Assembly: GCF_009688945.1 (NCBI RefSeq)
Contig: NZ_AP021874.1
Location: 5,828,001 to 5,892,000, forward strand
Direction of reading: 5' to 3'
DNA length: 64,000 bases
Source: Desulfosarcina alkanivorans
GTDB taxonomy: Bacteria; Desulfobacterota; Desulfobacteria; Desulfobacterales; Desulfosarcinaceae
Each line of letters opens with the position of its first letter. Within the stretch, counting starts at the first letter, position 1. Positions 62,541 to 64,000 of the stretch are shown piece after piece. The position numbers and the translations under genes are program-made. The notes under the pieces were generated by a model. The model saw nothing but the letters and a program-made list of their open reading frames with translations, ran no database searches and was not told the DNA's origin.

Positions 62541-64000
62541 ATGCCACCGCTTGACACTGAAAGTTTGACCATCACCGAGGTCAGGCATCTGCCGATCGTC
62601 AAGGCTTATGCACAAAAAATCGGTCTGGTGGAGACCATCGACCGGATGGTCGGTTCTCAAATGGAATTGAGCCCCGGCATGGCTGTATTCGGCATGGTGC
62701 TCGACACCCTTTCGGGACGGACACCGCTTTACCGTCTGACCGAATTTTTTGAAGAAAAGGATACGGAGCTTCTCCTGGGCACCGCTATCGAACCGGAACG
62801 CTTTTGCGATACCAACTTGGGCCGGTCCATGGATCAGATTTTCGAGACCGGTACCCAGAAGGTGTTTTCTCAGATCGCGCAGAATGCATTGACAGTTTTT
62901 GCCGTCGATCCGCGACGACTGCATTTCGATACGACCTCCGTGAGTGTATTCGGCGATTACCATCTGGTTGATCCACCGTTTGAGATCACCTATGGTTACA
63001 GCAAGGACAAACGACCGGACCTCAAACAGTTTCTGGTATCGATGCTGTGTGTCGACCGCAACATCCCCATTTTGGGGACCACGACGGACGGCAACGCTTC
63101 GGACAAGACCTTGAACAACGAACTGCTGACCAATATCTCCGCATACATGGCCAGACACGGGCTTGAACCGGGCGCGTACGTCTATGTGGCCGACTCTGCA
63201 TTTGTCACCGAGGACAATCTGAAGAAAGCCGACAGGCGTCAGACCTGGTTTCTGACCCGCCTGCCGGCGACCTACAAAGAGTGCGGCCGGATCATTCGTG
63301 AAGCCGTGGCCGCCGATGACTGGATCGACATCGGCCGCCTGGCCGAAGAACGCGACCGCCCCAATCGCTCAGTTGCCCGCTATCGGGCCTATGACGGCAC
63401 CGTCGAGCTTTACGGAAAAACCTACCGGGCGATCGTCGTGCATTCCAGCGCGCATGACAAGCGGCGTCATAAACGCATCGATCGCATGTTGAAACAGGAC
63501 CGCAAGCAGCTTGAAAAAGACTGCAAAAAGCTCGCGGACACCGTGTACTATTGTCAGGCCGATGCGCAGGTCGCGTTAGACAAACTGATTCGTCAATCCG
63601 CGTCCAGCTACCACCGGCTTCAAGCTGGTGTTGAAAAAATCCCCAAATACGGTCGCGGCCGGCCTGCGGCCGGTAAGCCCCGAAAGGTTTTGCGCTACGA
63701 ATATCGCGTAACGGCGACGGTTGTGGAAGCCCCGCAAAAAGTGCAACCGCTCAGGGAAGAAGCCGGTTGCTTTGTCCTGTTGACGAATCTTTTGGACCAA
63801 CAAGGCGACTGGTCCGCCCCGGAACTGCTCTCCCTTTACAAGAGCCAGATCGGCATCGAGAAGAACTTCAGCTTCCTGAAGGACCCGGCCATCGTAAACA
63901 GCATTTTTCTGAAAAAGGCCCAGCGGATCGAAGTGTTGGGCCTGGTATTGCTGATCTCCCTTTTGATCTGGCGTTTGATGGAGCGTTCCATGCGCCAGTA
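62541..64000 (+). mobile_element. IS1634-type (IS4 superfamily) transposase, runs off window
   Basis: At least 486 residues with no stop before base 64000, starting at ATG 62541 with AAGGAGGGG just upstream. The N-terminus (LPIVKAYAQKIGLVETIDRM) is the DUF4277 domain of IS1634-family transposases; YGYSKDKRPDLKQFLVSML, GTTTDGNASDKTLNN and the DSAFVTEDNL segment carry DDE-type acidic residues, and YKSQIGIEKNFSFLKDPAI contains the YREK-like Glu. The gene is intact as far as visible. It lies beside decayed genes, consistent with a mobile, degrading patch. Confidence 0.92.

Overview
The window looks like a chromosomal segment of a strictly anaerobic, sulfate-reducer-type Desulfobacterota (Desulfosarcina/Desulfococcus-like). 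This is inferred from gene content only: Rnf, an ETF system with a membrane Fe-S/CCG quinone oxidoreductase, a MetF/MetV-linked heterodisulfide-reductase-like (Hdr) cluster, UGA-decoded selenoproteins and multihaem cytochromes. GC is moderate to high and genes are tightly packed on both strands.

Layout. 1-1.2 kb: end of an rnf operon (rnfA tail, rnfB). 1.3-9.9 kb: nitrogen assimilation: glutamate dehydrogenase, a split glutamate synthase (synthase half and glutaminase half as separate genes) and a GAF-ANTAR antiterminator between them; a receiver/PEP-binding protein is interleaved. 10-16.5 kb: a plant-HPR1-like hydroxypyruvate reductase and housekeeping genes (rsmE, phosphoesterase, RNase D, thrS, VanZ-like). 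16.7-25.8 kb: C1/energy island: a selenocysteine formate dehydrogenase converging on metV-metF-hdrA-like-hdrA/mvhD-hdrCB, the last gene also containing an in-frame UGA read as selenocysteine. 26-34.9 kb: fatty-acid beta-oxidation regulon: TetR regulator, acyl-CoA dehydrogenase, acyl-CoA synthetase, FadF-like ETF:quinone oxidoreductase, etfB, etfA, with three copies of a TGAATGA-N4-TCATTCA-type operator. 35-39 kb: DegV, GerMN protein, a second-type EF-G. 39-41 kb: octahaem HAO-like cytochrome plus NrfH/NapC-type tetrahaem donor. 41.5-45 kb: Ras-like GTPase, class III nucleotide cyclase and hybrid kinase in one operon. 45-54.2 kb: M48 protease, parA-parB, NYN protein, DUF3842, CooT-like protein, an IspH-UbiA fusion and a PIF1-type helicase. 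54.3-64 kb: a more accessory region with small unknown genes, a frameshifted GNAT gene, an M3 oligopeptidase, an MBL hydrolase, a periplasmic binding protein, a decayed sensor kinase and an IS1634-type transposase running off the edge.

How the parts fit. Electrons from acyl-CoA oxidation would pass through EtfBA and the FadF-like protein to the quinone pool; acetyl units would be oxidised (or made) by the Wood-Ljungdahl methyl branch through MetFV with the Hdr-like subunits and the Sec-formate dehydrogenase; Rnf couples ferredoxin/NADH to ion gradients. The two most striking signals are (i) a complete dual-hexaloop ANTAR RNA target overlapping a terminator in the leader of the glutamate synthase gene, next to the gene for its probable ANTAR protein, and (ii) a selenocysteine in the CCG domain of the Hdr-like subunit, with a well-placed SECIS hairpin. 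The TetR gene also appears to start at a non-canonical AUC codon.
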